Assembly: GCA_020849625.1 (NCBI GenBank)
Contig: JADLFV010000108.1
Coordinates: forward strand, 1-64,000
Direction: 5' to 3'
Source of the DNA: Phycisphaeraceae bacterium
GTDB lineage: Bacteria > Planctomycetota > Phycisphaerae > Phycisphaerales > Phycisphaeraceae
DNA: 64,000 nt
Positions 50,990 through 59,280 of this stretch are shown here, piece after piece. A model generated the notes under the pieces. The model was not told where the DNA came from. It saw only the letters and a list, made by a program, of their open reading frames with translations, and made no database searches. Position numbers and translations under genes: made by a program. The number at the start of each line of letters is the position of its first letter. Position 1 is the first letter of the stretch.

Positions 50990-51340
50990 ATGGCCAAACG
51001 GATATACAAACACATGCCCGAAGCGTTCAAAAAGCGCTCGCGGGAATTGATCGAAAAACTCGAGCGCGAGGAACTGGCTGAACTGTTGGCCAAAGGTCAG
51101 CGCATCCGTGAGCGTCACGATCGGCTGCACCACGCCCTGCGCGCCTTGAAGGCGGAACGCGAGGCGCAGGGCGTCAGCCTGTCCGAACTGCAGCGCCGCA
51201 CCGGCATCAGCAAGTCGGCCCTGTCGCGGCTGGAGAACGATCCCAATCCCAACCCCACCATCGGCACGCTGCAACGCATCGCCGAAGCCCTCGGCCGCGA
51301 AATCGTCATCGGCCTGACCACGCCCAAGGAAGCGGCGTAA
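50990..51340 (+). CDS. XRE-family HTH protein, possible antitoxin
   Basis: The 116-aa protein has a basic N-terminus, a helical segment (LIEKLEREELAELLAKGQRI) and an XRE helix-turn-helix (VSLSELQRRTGISKSALSRLEN, split here only by description) with PNPTIGTLQRIAEALGREI. GAGGAG precedes the ATG. With the BrnT-like gene 4 bp upstream it probably forms a toxin-antitoxin pair and represses its own promoter. Confidence 0.78.
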   Translation: MAKRIYKHMPEAFKKRSRELIEKLEREELAELLAKGQRIRERHDRLHHALRALKAEREAQGVSLSELQRRTGISKSALSRLENDPNPNPTIGTLQRIAEALGREIVIGLTTPKEAA

Positions 51341-51351
51341 CCGGCTCACGC

Positions 51352-51357
51352 TAAACT
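51352..51357 (+). promoter_or_regulatory. Putative -10 box TAAACT of comM
   Basis: TAAACT ends 7 bp before ATG 51365 and no Shine-Dalgarno is present; an upstream TTG at 51359 is less likely. Confidence 0.35.
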
Positions 51358-51364
51358 CTTGTTC

Positions 51365-52879
51365 ATGTTGGCCCAGGTCCACAGCTTCGTCTTGCAAGGC
51401 ATCGAGCCGGCGGCCTGCGAGGTCGAGGTCGATGTCGCCGACGCCGGGTTGCCCAAGACCACCATCGTCGGCCTGCCCGATGCCGCGGTGAAGGAATCGA
51501 TCGAGCGCGTGCGTTCAGCCATCGTCAACAGCGGGTATCCATTCCCCATGTCGCGGCTGACGATCAACCTGGCCCCGGCGGATATCAAAAAGGAAGGCCC
51601 GCTTTACGATCTGCCGATCGCCCTGGGCTTTTTGCTGGCAGCCCAGGTGGTGCAGACGCAGAAGCATAAGCGGCTGCTGTTCGCCGGCGAACTGGCGCTC
51701 GACGGCCGGCTGCGCCCGGTTAACGGCGTGATCAATCTCGCTTTGCTGTGTCAGCGCATGAAGATGGACGGCGTCGTGGTGCCGGTGGACAACGCGGACG
51801 AAGCGACCGCGGTCAAGGGCGTTGAGGTGTATCCCGCGGACACACTCTCGAGCGTGGTCGGTTTCCTCAACGATCAGCACGACATCGAGTCCATGACCAA
51901 TGTGGACCTGGATGCTGTGCTGGCTTCATCACTACCGGGGGTGGATTTCGCGGACGTGCGGGGACAGGAGCAGGTCAAGCGTGCCCTGACTGTGGCGGCG
52001 GCCGGCTCGCACAACGTGCTGATGATCGGCCCGGCGGGCACGGGTAAGACCATGATGGCCAAGGCCCTGCCCGGCATTCTGCCGCCGCTGTCGCGCGAGG
52101 AAGCGCTCGAGGTCACGCGCATCTATTCAGCCGTGGGACAGGTGCCTCGCGGCACCGCCCTGCTCACGCATCGGCCCGTGCGCAGCCCGCATCACACCGC
52201 CAGTCACGTGGCGGTCATCGGCGGCGGCACGGTGCCCCGGCCCGGTGAAGTTAGCCTCGCCCATCACGGCGTGCTGTTTCTCGATGAGATGCCCGAGTTT
52301 CCCCGGGCCGTGCTGGAAACGCTGCGCCAGCCGTTGGAAGACGGGCAAGTCACCATCGCCCGCGCTCACAGTTCCATCCGTCTGCCCGCCCGCTTCATGC
52401 TGGTCGCCGCCATGAACCCCACGCCCAAGGGTGACACGCCCAGCGACGAAGTGTCGCACCGCCAGATGGAGCGTTACCTCTCGAAAATCTCCGGCCCGCT
52501 GATCGACCGCATCGACATCCACGTCGAAGTGCCGCCCGTGCCCTATAAACAACTGACCGGCAAGCGCGACGGCACCGACTCGGCGGCGATCCGTCAGCAC
52601 GTGCTCGATGCCCGCAAGATCCAGTCGCTGCGCAACGGCGGGCCGCTGCATCCCAACAGTCGGCTGACCGGCCGCCAGCTCGACAAGCTGGCCGTACTGG
52701 ATGAGCCGAGCCAGGTGTTGCTGCGCGAAGCGATGACCACACTGGGCCTCAGCGCCCGTGCCTACGACAAGGTCCGCCGCGTCGCCCGCACCATCGCCGA
52801 CCTGGAAGCGAGCGAAAGCATCACGCAGAGCCACGTGGCCGAGGCGATCCAGTACCGATTACTGGACCGGGTGCTTTGA
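51365..52879 (+). CDS. comM: ComM/YifB-family AAA+ Mg-chelatase-like ATPase
   Basis: The 504-aa protein has the YifB N-terminal domain (VDVADAGLPKTTIVGLPDAA, YPFPMSRLTINLAPADIKKE), then an AAA+ core with Walker A GPAGTGKTMM and Walker B VLFLDEMPEF, and a C-terminal helical Mg-chelatase domain. ComM is a hexameric helicase that extends branch migration when transformed DNA is integrated. All core motifs are intact. The gene ends immediately before a nested word element. Confidence 0.93.
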   Translation: MLAQVHSFVLQGIEPAACEVEVDVADAGLPKTTIVGLPDAAVKESIERVRSAIVNSGYPFPMSRLTINLAPADIKKEGPLYDLPIALGFLLAAQVVQTQKHKRLLFAGELALDGRLRPVNGVINLALLCQRMKMDGVVVPVDNADEATAVKGVEVYPADTLSSVVGFLNDQHDIESMTNVDLDAVLASSLPGVDFADVRGQEQVKRALTVAAAGSHNVLMIGPAGTGKTMMAKALPGILPPLSREEALEVTRIYSAVGQVPRGTALLTHRPVRSPHHTASHVAVIGGGTVPRPGEVSLAHHGVLFLDEMPEFPRAVLETLRQPLEDGQVTIARAHSSIRLPARFMLVAAMNPTPKGDTPSDEVSHRQMERYLSKISGPLIDRIDIHVEVPPVPYKQLTGKRDGTDSAAIRQHVLDARKIQSLRNGGPLHPNSRLTGRQLDKLAVLDEPSQVLLREAMTTLGLSARAYDKVRRVARTIADLEASESITQSHVAEAIQYRLLDRVL

Positions 52880-53061
52880 AACCGCAGATTACGCAGATTT
52901 TCGCAGATTTCAAAAAGACAGGAACCGCGGATGAACGCAGATAAACGCGGATAAAAACAAATGCTTTGGCATTCGATCTGCGTTTATCTGCGTCTCATCC
53001 GTGTTCATCTGCGTTCATTGTATTTGTCTTGAATCTGCGAAAATCTGCGCAATCTGCGGTT
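52880..53061. repeat. Nested word element: CGCAGATT arms enclosing ACGCAGATAAACGCGG arms
   Basis: Outer arms are CCGCAGATTACGCAGATTTT (52881-52911) and AATCTGCGAAAATCTGCGC plus AATCTGCGG (53031-53061). Inner arms are AACCGCGGATGAACGCAG and following bases (52923-52957) and CTGCGTTTATCTGCGTCTC and following (52974-53019). At the centre is a small hairpin AATGC/GCATT. The inner word is that of the element at 22179. Confidence 0.92.
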
Positions 53062-53177
53062 CATTTCCTGCTGTTTGTTTTTCAGTGGTTTTTCTTGTGC
53101 CCCGGTTAACCTCTCGCCCCCTTCAACCGATACGACCGTCAGAGCCTGCACGTTTCGGGCGCGGCGGAGGCGGTCGC

Positions 53178-53984
53178 GTGGAAGATTCAGTTCGATGGTT
53201 CATGTTTCTGGCGCTGGCCAGCCTGCTGGGCATGTGGCTGGGTGCGCAGTTGGCTCAGCGCACGCGCCATCACGGGCGGGCGGGCATTGTCATTGCCTTG
53301 ATCCTGCTGGGATTCTGGGCGTGGCTGCTGCGGCATCCGGCGGTGGCGGTGCGGGTGATTCCGGTGAGCATTCTCAGTCGCATCGAAGGCGCGGCCAGCG
53401 TGCCGGTGTTCATGTTCATCATCGGGATTGCCTGGGTGCGGGCCTGCGGGGCGAGCCAGAAGCGCCTGGTGGTCTGGGGCATGGTGCTGGGCGTGGTCTA
53501 TTTTCTGCAGGGCAGCATGTGGATGCTCGAGAGCACGCCGCAGGTGGGCTTCGCTGACACCTATGGCCAGACTTACGTGCGCCAGAGCCAGGAGTATTCC
53601 TGCGTACCGGCCGCGTGCGCCACCGCGTTGCACATGCTGGACGTTCCCACCACGGAAATGGAAATGGCCCAGCTCACCGAGACGCGCCCGGGCACCGGAT
53701 CGACCCTGCTGCGGGCCATGGATGGCATGAACATCAAGCTCAGCGGCAGCCGCTATCAGATGACTATGCTGGAGTTGCCGCTGGATCAACTGCGCGCGGT
53801 GCCGACGCCGGCCCTGACCGCGTTGCAGTTCGAAACCACCCGCCGCCACATGGTCGCCATCACGCGCATCACGCCCTTCGGAGCGTGGGTGGCGGATCCC
53901 ATGGACGGCATGGTGTTCTACGGCTGGCAGGATCTTCGTCCTCTCTACAGCGGGCAGGTGCTGGTGGCCGAGTCGCGCCGTTGA
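53178..53984 (+). CDS. Membrane-anchored C39-like cysteine peptidase
   Basis: The 268-aa protein has three to four N-terminal membrane helices (FLALASLLGMWLGAQLA, GIVIALILLGFWAWLL, VPVFMFIIGIAWV, VVWGMVLGVVYFLQG) and a C-terminal papain-like domain: VRQSQEYSCVPAACATALHM with the catalytic Cys, RRHMVAIT with the His and VADPMDGM with the Asp. C39 peptidases cut double-Gly leaders of exported peptides and are usually fused to ABC exporters; here there is none. GTG 53178 follows GGAGG by 7 bp. The substrate is unknown. Confidence 0.75.
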   Translation: MEDSVRWFMFLALASLLGMWLGAQLAQRTRHHGRAGIVIALILLGFWAWLLRHPAVAVRVIPVSILSRIEGAASVPVFMFIIGIAWVRACGASQKRLVVWGMVLGVVYFLQGSMWMLESTPQVGFADTYGQTYVRQSQEYSCVPAACATALHMLDVPTTEMEMAQLTETRPGTGSTLLRAMDGMNIKLSGSRYQMTMLELPLDQLRAVPTPALTALQFETTRRHMVAITRITPFGAWVADPMDGMVFYGWQDLRPLYSGQVLVAESRR

Positions 53985-54052
53985 ATCATCCCACCCTGCT
54001 TCATGGTTCACCCCGTCGGCCGCCACGTCCGCGACTTGCCTCGCGAAACAAA

Positions 54053-54085
54053 GATCATATTCAAGTTAAATATGATCTGACCCCG
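54053..54085. repeat. REP-like element GATCATAT/ATATGATC with TGACCCC tail
   Basis: An 8-bp stem with a 9-base loop is followed by TGACCCC. The tail is shared with the palindrome at 30251. It lies in the gap between the C39-like gene and the uroporphyrinogen-decarboxylase-like gene. Confidence 0.75.
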
Positions 54086-54125
54086 GCATACACAGGCACA
54101 TGGGGGCAGTCTGTTCAATGAGCCA

Positions 54126-55241
54126 TTATCCTGCCATGCGTGCCCAGCCGCGCCTGGCTGGGTCGCGCGGGGGCAGGCCCAGCACCCGACGACCTTCATC
54201 GATGTAGTAGCGATATTCGCTCAGTTTCGTGCCGTTGGGGATGCGATGGTCGAGTCCGAACACGATGCCCCCTCCGTCGCGCATCAGCGGCTGCATTTTG
54301 TATTCCAGCTCCGCCCGGATCGCCTCGCGCCCGCGCATCAGGGCGAACTTGTCGATGCCGCCCTGCATGGCGAGTTTATTGCCATATTTCTGGCGCACCA
54401 CCACGATGTCCATGCCCGCGGCCGGCTCCATCGGGTGGATCACGTTGACGCCGCAGTCCAGCAGTTCATCGAGCACGGAGTAGATGTTGCCATCGGTGTC
54501 GAGGTTGAAAAGCTGGGCCCCGCGTGCCTTGAGCAGGTCCCAGGCCGCCCGGTAGTAGGGCTTGAACGTGCTGCGCACCAGGTCGGGACCGATCAGCGGG
54601 CCGTTGCGCCCGGCGAAGTCCTCGTGCACGCCCAACTGGTCGATGCGCACCTGTTTGCTTACGTCATCCAGCACGCGCAACGAAGTTTCCTGCATGGTGT
54701 TCAGGACGTCGCGCACCAGTTCGGGTTGATCGTAGTACGCCAGGCAGGCGTTCTCGACGCCCATCAGTTCGCGCAGCATGTCGAAGGCCCCCGGGATATC
54801 TGCACGCACCAATGTGTTGTCCGCCACGCGGGCCTCGGCCACGGCCGCGGCGTCGATGCGCTGCCGGTGGAACTCGAACAGCGGCTTGACCTTGTGCCAA
54901 CTGGCCATGTCCGTGACCGGATGGTCCATGGGCAGGGCGATGGTGGCGGTGTTCTTGACCCGCATGACGGTGCGGCCGAGGTAGTCGCGCTGGATGATCT
55001 TCTCGTCGGTTTCTTCGATGGTCACTGGTGGCGACTGGATAGGGCCGCACTTGCCGCCGCAGTTGATCTTGGGCACGAAGTCCCAGTCGAAGCCGACCAT
55101 CTCGATTTCATCGACGCTGGCGCCCTGAGCCCGCCACTCGTCGTCCAGCCCGATCAGCGGCCCGAACAGTTCGCTGAACATCGGGCGCTGGCAGCCGCGG
55201 AAGGTCATCAGGTCCAGGTATTGTTGGCGAGTCCAGCGCAT
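54126..55241 (-). CDS. Uroporphyrinogen decarboxylase-like (URO-D fold) protein
   Basis: The 371-aa protein has the URO-D/methyltransferase barrel, with VDEIEMVGFDWDFVPKINCG, GVHEDFAGRNGPLIGPDLVR and VNVIHPMEPAAGMDIVVVRQ, and a C-terminal FGLDHRIPNGTKLSEYRYY. Proteins of this branch lack the N-terminal substrate-binding motifs of true HemE and are found beside glycoside or methylamine genes; some act as corrinoid methyltransferases. No corrinoid protein is adjacent. ATG 55241 gives the family length. Confidence 0.8.
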   Translation of the reverse strand: MRWTRQQYLDLMTFRGCQRPMFSELFGPLIGLDDEWRAQGASVDEIEMVGFDWDFVPKINCGGKCGPIQSPPVTIEETDEKIIQRDYLGRTVMRVKNTATIALPMDHPVTDMASWHKVKPLFEFHRQRIDAAAVAEARVADNTLVRADIPGAFDMLRELMGVENACLAYYDQPELVRDVLNTMQETSLRVLDDVSKQVRIDQLGVHEDFAGRNGPLIGPDLVRSTFKPYYRAAWDLLKARGAQLFNLDTDGNIYSVLDELLDCGVNVIHPMEPAAGMDIVVVRQKYGNKLAMQGGIDKFALMRGREAIRAELEYKMQPLMRDGGGIVFGLDHRIPNGTKLSEYRYYIDEGRRVLGLPPRDPARRGWARMAG

Positions 55242-55257
55242 GGTGGTTTCTTTTTCT

Positions 55258-55320
55258 GCGAGCCGCGTCGTGCCGACGCGGAACCTTCCGGGGGTGCCGC
55301 GACACGCAGCGGTTCGCGGC
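55258..55320. repeat. Compound hairpin around a CTTCCGGGGG motif
   Basis: CCGCGTCG/CGACGCGG (55263-55281) and GCCGCGA/TCGCGGC (55296-55320) are separated by AACCTTCCGGGGGT. An alternative outer stem GCGAGCCGC/GCGGTTCGC is possible. It lies just upstream of the gene starting at 55241. Confidence 0.6.
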
Positions 55321-55338
55321 CGCTTTTCCCGTCCCACT

Positions 55339-55482
55339 CTAACAGGTCACCATCTTGCCTTCAGAGCCGAAGATCGCCAGGCACTGCCGGGTGGTCAACT
55401 CGCCGACGTCGGCGGGGGCGACGTGGAACTGAAAGGCGCAGCGGTGCTGCGGCGACTGGTTCGTGGTCGAGACGTTTGCAGC
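55339..55482 (-). pseudogene. C-terminal gene fragment
   Basis: A minus-strand frame ends at TAG 55341-55339 with VAPADVGELTTRQCLAIF as its most protein-like part, preceded by QHRCAFQFH. No start codon or upstream part is found; further upstream the sequence is the duplicated flank of the PEP-CTERM genes. It seems to be the tail of a gene cut off by rearrangement. Family unknown. Confidence 0.3.
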
Positions 55483-55561
55483 AGAGCCACACACTTTCTT
55501 AAAGTTGACACCCCGAATGACTCATGACGTGCCAAACCAAATAGTGCTGGGCAAACGCAAA

Positions 55562-55579
55562 GGTCGCGGTCGGGCGACC
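55562..55579 (-). terminator. Hairpin after the frameshifted PEP-CTERM gene
   Basis: GGTCGC pairs with GCGACC about 26 bp after the stop. The T-run is weak. The same hairpin follows the next PEP-CTERM gene (57285), so it belongs to a duplicated unit. Confidence 0.4.
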
Positions 55580-55604
55580 CTCGCGCGACAAAGGAAGGAA
55601 ACAG

Positions 55605-57175
55605 TCAACGAACCACACGACGCCGAAGCATCAGCACCCCCGTAAGGAGCAGAATCACCGACGTCGGCTCGGGGATGGTCACGCCGACCTGCTGCAAAGC
55701 TTCATTGAAATCGAGGTCGAGCGACGTTCCGTAGCCCCAGTTGTCACCGATGATCTGGAGGTCGGCCAAGTCCACCTTGCCATCGCCGGTGAAATCAGCT
55801 TCAGACCAGGTGGCGGTGGTGGACTGCCAGTTGTCGCCGAGGATTTGCAGGCCGGATAGGTTGACCATCCCGTCACCGTTGGCATCTCCGGGCAGCGGGA
55901 AGGCCGAGTACCCGTACAGTTCACCCGTGCCGCCTGGAAGGACGATGGTTAGCCTCTTGTTGGTCAGGTTGATGATCTCTTGATGGCCGGTCTCGCGATT
56001 GATGTGGTACAAGTGATCAACGTCGAGAAATGTGAGAGTAAATGCCAGAGGGGTTTCTGCTGACGACAGACCCGCGCCGTGAGTCGTGTTGACGATCATG
56101 AAGAAGCGATTACCTTGGTCATCCTCGAAGTGGCCGATCATGCCGTTTTCGCTGGGGTTTTCGCTGTGGACGGTAATGCTGGACAGGTGGGGGTCGTCGC
56201 CATTGCCTGGCTGCCACTCGTACAGTCCTCTGGGCACCGAGTTGGTCGGTCCTGGCAGGTATTCCACGGCGGTGCTGGTCAGGAATCGCAACGTATTACC
56301 CAGATTCGCGAGCTCGGCGTTGACGTCGGCCGCAGTGGGGTAGAGCACGGTCGGGTCGCCGTTGACATCCACCAGCGCGCGGGGATACCCGTCATAAACG
56401 AAGTTGCCGAAACCTTGATACCCGGCGGCCAAGGCCACGTAAACCTGCATGCGGTAATCGCTCTCGCTGGGCAGACGCCTTTGGTTGGAGAGGTCTTCGT
56501 ATGACTGGATATACATCCAGTACGGCCGATTGACCTGCTTCGCCGCGTTCCGCAATGTCATCAGGCAGTAATAGTAGTAATCCGCGTCGCCGTCCGTATC
56601 GAACGGATACAGGTCAACCATGATCACGTCGCTGTGGGTCTGGTTGACGAACAGTTGTGTGTAGGATTCGTATGAAGGGTTTGACAACCAGCTCCCGGGG
56701 TTGGCGTTGCTGTAGATCAACAGGTCCGGGAAGGCTTGCTGCAGCGCATTGATGTACGTGCCATAGGAGGGCATTTCCCATTCCTGGGGCTCGTCACCGT
56801 ATTGAATCCCCGTAATGCCGGGATAGGTATTCATGTAATTCTGCATGTAGGTGATCACGGCCTGTGGGGAGCTGAAGAGGTTATGGTCGTTATCGTCGAC
56901 GTGGTAGTGCCATGGCAACCCGGCTGCTACAGCTTGGGGGAGGAACTCCGAGGGGGGTTATTCCAGATCAGCATCGTGTTGAGGCCGGCCCCTTTGTACG
57001 TGGCCTCGTCAAAGCGGGGTGAATTCGCGACCAGTCCGCTCACGTAGAAAGGGTGAGAGCGGATCCATGCACGGCCGCGATCACCATAGATATCAGCGCA
57101 GACGCTGGCTGCGGACACAATCGCCACGGTACTGAAAACGAGCGCCTGGACAAGCGCCTTTCTCACCTTACACAT
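55605..57175 (-). pseudogene. Frameshifted exported protein with dockerin-like and PEP-CTERM ends
   Basis: The N-terminal frame (57175 to about 56927) has a signal peptide (ALVFSTVAIVSAASVCA) and RAWIRSHPFYVSGL...LNTMLIWNNPP. It meets a stop, but adding one base in the six-G tract at 56952-56957 continues it as SEFLPQAVAAGLPWHYHVDD into the second frame (to 55605). That part looks like a glycoside-hydrolase barrel (ITGIQYGDEPQEWE, HSDVIMVDLYPFD), followed by two dockerin-like repeats (GDANGDGMVNLSGL, FTGDGKVDLADLQ) and a PEP-CTERM tail (IPEPTSVILLLTGVLMLRRR). One gene of about 520 codons is therefore broken by a one-base change, or by a sequence error. Confidence 0.75.
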
Positions 57176-57284
57176 CCCTTGTGGGATGGGTTGCGTTTTC
57201 AACAGAATCACACACTTTCCTTAAAGTTGACGCGCCCCAATGATTCATAGGGTTCCAAGGCAATTATTGGGGGAGTAAATGCGA

Positions 57285-57304
57285 AGGTCGCGGTCAGGCG
57301 ACCT
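57285..57304 (-). terminator. Hairpin after the second PEP-CTERM/dockerin gene
   Basis: AGGTCGC pairs with GCGACCT 24 bp after the stop at 57328. Sequence around it (ACACTTTCCTTAAAGTTGAC) is shared with 55491 onward, showing that gene and flank were duplicated. Confidence 0.4.
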
Positions 57305-57327
57305 CCGCAAGACAAAGGAGACGGTGA

Positions 57328-58317
57328 TCAATTACCCACGCGACGCCACAGCATCAGCACACCCGGAAGGATCAGGATCACCGATGCCGGCTCGGGGATG
57401 GCTAACTGGGCCAGAGCTTCGTCGAAGGTGACGTCAGCTCCCAGTAGGGTCCACTGGCCATAGCCCCAGTAGTCGCCGATGATCTGGAGGTCGGCCAGAT
57501 TCACGTTGCCATCACCGGTGAAGTCGGCTTGGGACCAGGTGGCGGTGGTGGACTGCCAGTTGTCGCCCAGGATTTGCAGGTCGGAAAGGTTGACCAGGCC
57601 GTCGTCGTTGGCGTCGCCGGCGTGCGGGCCATAGGGGCCGATCTGCAACTGTGCCAGGGCATAATCCCTTTTGCCGGTGGCGGGTGTGCTGGCGTTGACG
57701 CAGCCGAATTGGATTTGCGTCAGGGTGAGGGTGCCGGTGTTAAATGTGTTCTGGAGCACGCCGTTGATCGAGTAAGCGACGGTGCCCGCGTTTGGATCGT
57801 AGGCAAATGCCACCGTGTAGTAGGTATCCGGGCCCAGTTGCACGATCGCATTATCCAGCGTGTTCTTCAACTGGCGGTTGGCGGGGTCGAAGGCGAGGTC
57901 CATCGAGGCCCGTACCGCAAAACCCAGTTCATTGGTTACGCCGATAATATCACAGATACCGGCATTGAAGAATCCGAAGTTGTCCTGGCCCGATTCCAGT
58001 CGCATCACACTGGTCAGTGTCCAGCCATTGGCGGACGCGGCAGCCTGCTCGGCACCTGTCAGTACGTATCGGTAAAAGGCTTCGCTTTGGATGAGTTCCA
58101 ACTGCCAGGATGTGATCGTCGGGAAATCGGGGTCCGGACTCAGCGCGTTGGTGATGGTCGAGAAACCAGGCCAATTGGGGGGAACGGGCGGATCATCGGG
58201 GGTATGCTGAAAGGTCCAGCTCTCGGTCTCCGGGTCACGGGCGCCGAAGTGCTCGATGTATTGTCCGTAAGCCGTCGATACGCACAGAGCAACACACAAA
58301 CCAGTCGCGGCAATCAT
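57328..58317 (-). CDS. Exported LamG-like protein with dockerin-like repeats and PEP-CTERM anchor
   Basis: The 329-aa product has a concanavalin-like beta-sandwich region (NGWTLTSVMRLESGQDNFGF, YYTVAFAYDPNAGTVAYSIN), two calcium-binding dockerin-type repeats (GDANDDGLVNLSDLQILGD and FTGDGNVNLADLQIIGD) and a PEP-CTERM tail IPEPASVILILPGVLMLWRR. The start is doubtful: ATG-AAA with an upstream AGGAG (at 58328) is out of frame by one base, whereas the paralogue at 59280 reads MKTWM in frame. ATG 58317 is the first in-frame start and gives a shortened signal peptide. Confidence 0.72.
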   Translation of the reverse strand: MIAATGLCVALCVSTAYGQYIEHFGARDPETESWTFQHTPDDPPVPPNWPGFSTITNALSPDPDFPTITSWQLELIQSEAFYRYVLTGAEQAAASANGWTLTSVMRLESGQDNFGFFNAGICDIIGVTNELGFAVRASMDLAFDPANRQLKNTLDNAIVQLGPDTYYTVAFAYDPNAGTVAYSINGVLQNTFNTGTLTLTQIQFGCVNASTPATGKRDYALAQLQIGPYGPHAGDANDDGLVNLSDLQILGDNWQSTTATWSQADFTGDGNVNLADLQIIGDYWGYGQWTLLGADVTFDEALAQLAIPEPASVILILPGVLMLWRRVGN

Positions 58318-58494
58318 CCATGTTTCATACTCATTGCTCCTGCTAATGGGCAGCCTTCGTCTTCGCCAAGGCCACCCGGTTGAAACATCAGGGATACCGC
58401 GGTGAGCCACGCTCATCCTTCCTGTTACGGAGGACACGCGATGTCACCCACATCACGAAACCAATTCTTTGACCACGACTTAACAGTTTCAGAA

Positions 58495-59280
58495 CTACGC
58501 TGACCTACGGCGAACCAGCGCGAGGACGGCCGCACACGCCAGCAAGCCAAAAGTCGCCGGCTCAGGTACTGGTTGGCCGAAGTCGGGTGTGGGGGGAATG
58601 GCGCCGAGAGGGCCGGTTTCAAACGTCACGAGAGCGAAGTCTCTCTGGCCGATACCGGCTGTGGAGGCGTTCACGTCGCCCCATTGAATCTGCGAGGGGG
58701 TCAGGGCGCCGGTGGCGAACGTATTGACGAGCGTATCGTTGATGTAGTAATCGACCGTTCCGGCGCCGACGTTATAGTCGAAGATCACTCTGTAGTAAGT
58801 ATCCCCGCCTATGTCCGCCTGGATGGTGTTATCAATCCCGTTCTTGATCGAACGGGTGGCGGCGGTGGCGCCTAAGTCCATCATGGCCCGTACCCCGAAC
58901 CCCAACTCATTGGTGACGAGAATGACATCACAGAATCCGGGTTGAAATGTCCCGTTGTCAAGGGCCGATTCCATTCGCATGATGCCGGTGAATCTCCACC
59001 CGTTGGTGACCGCAGCGAGCACCTGGAGGCCGCTGAGTACATACCGGTACGAGGCTTCGGCGGCGCCTTCGGTGAGGTCCATCTGCCAAGAGCTAGTCAG
59101 ATCGAAATCCGGGTCCGGCGACAAGGGGCTTAGATTGACACCGGAGGGGCTCTGGACCAGAGTCCAGCCTTCGGTCAGCGGGTCAGCGTCACCGACGTGG
59201 GAGGCCACGAGCGCTCCCTGGGCCGTCGAAATGCAAAAGGCCACACACGAACAAACAGCCACCGTCATCCAGGTTTTCAT
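58495..59280 (-). CDS. Exported LamG-like protein with PEP-CTERM anchor
   Basis: The 261-aa product has a signal peptide (MTVAVCSCVAFCISTAQG), a beta-sandwich like that of the previous gene (NGWRFTGIMRMESALDNGTF, YYRVIFDYNVGAGTVDYYIN) and the PEP-CTERM tail VPEPATFGLLACAAVLALVR. It lacks the dockerin-like repeats. PEP-CTERM proteins are cut by an exosortase and sorted to the cell surface. GGAGAC lies just before the ATG. The three genes are a tandem family. Confidence 0.85.
   Translation of the reverse strand: MKTWMTVAVCSCVAFCISTAQGALVASHVGDADPLTEGWTLVQSPSGVNLSPLSPDPDFDLTSSWQMDLTEGAAEASYRYVLSGLQVLAAVTNGWRFTGIMRMESALDNGTFQPGFCDVILVTNELGFGVRAMMDLGATAATRSIKNGIDNTIQADIGGDTYYRVIFDYNVGAGTVDYYINDTLVNTFATGALTPSQIQWGDVNASTAGIGQRDFALVTFETGPLGAIPPTPDFGQPVPEPATFGLLACAAVLALVRRRSA

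Noticed and set aside
52880-53061. Regular repeats that might be a CRISPR array
   Set aside because: The units are 8-16 bp, nearly contiguous and arranged as inverted arms; there are no unique spacers of 25-40 bp and no cas genes in the window.
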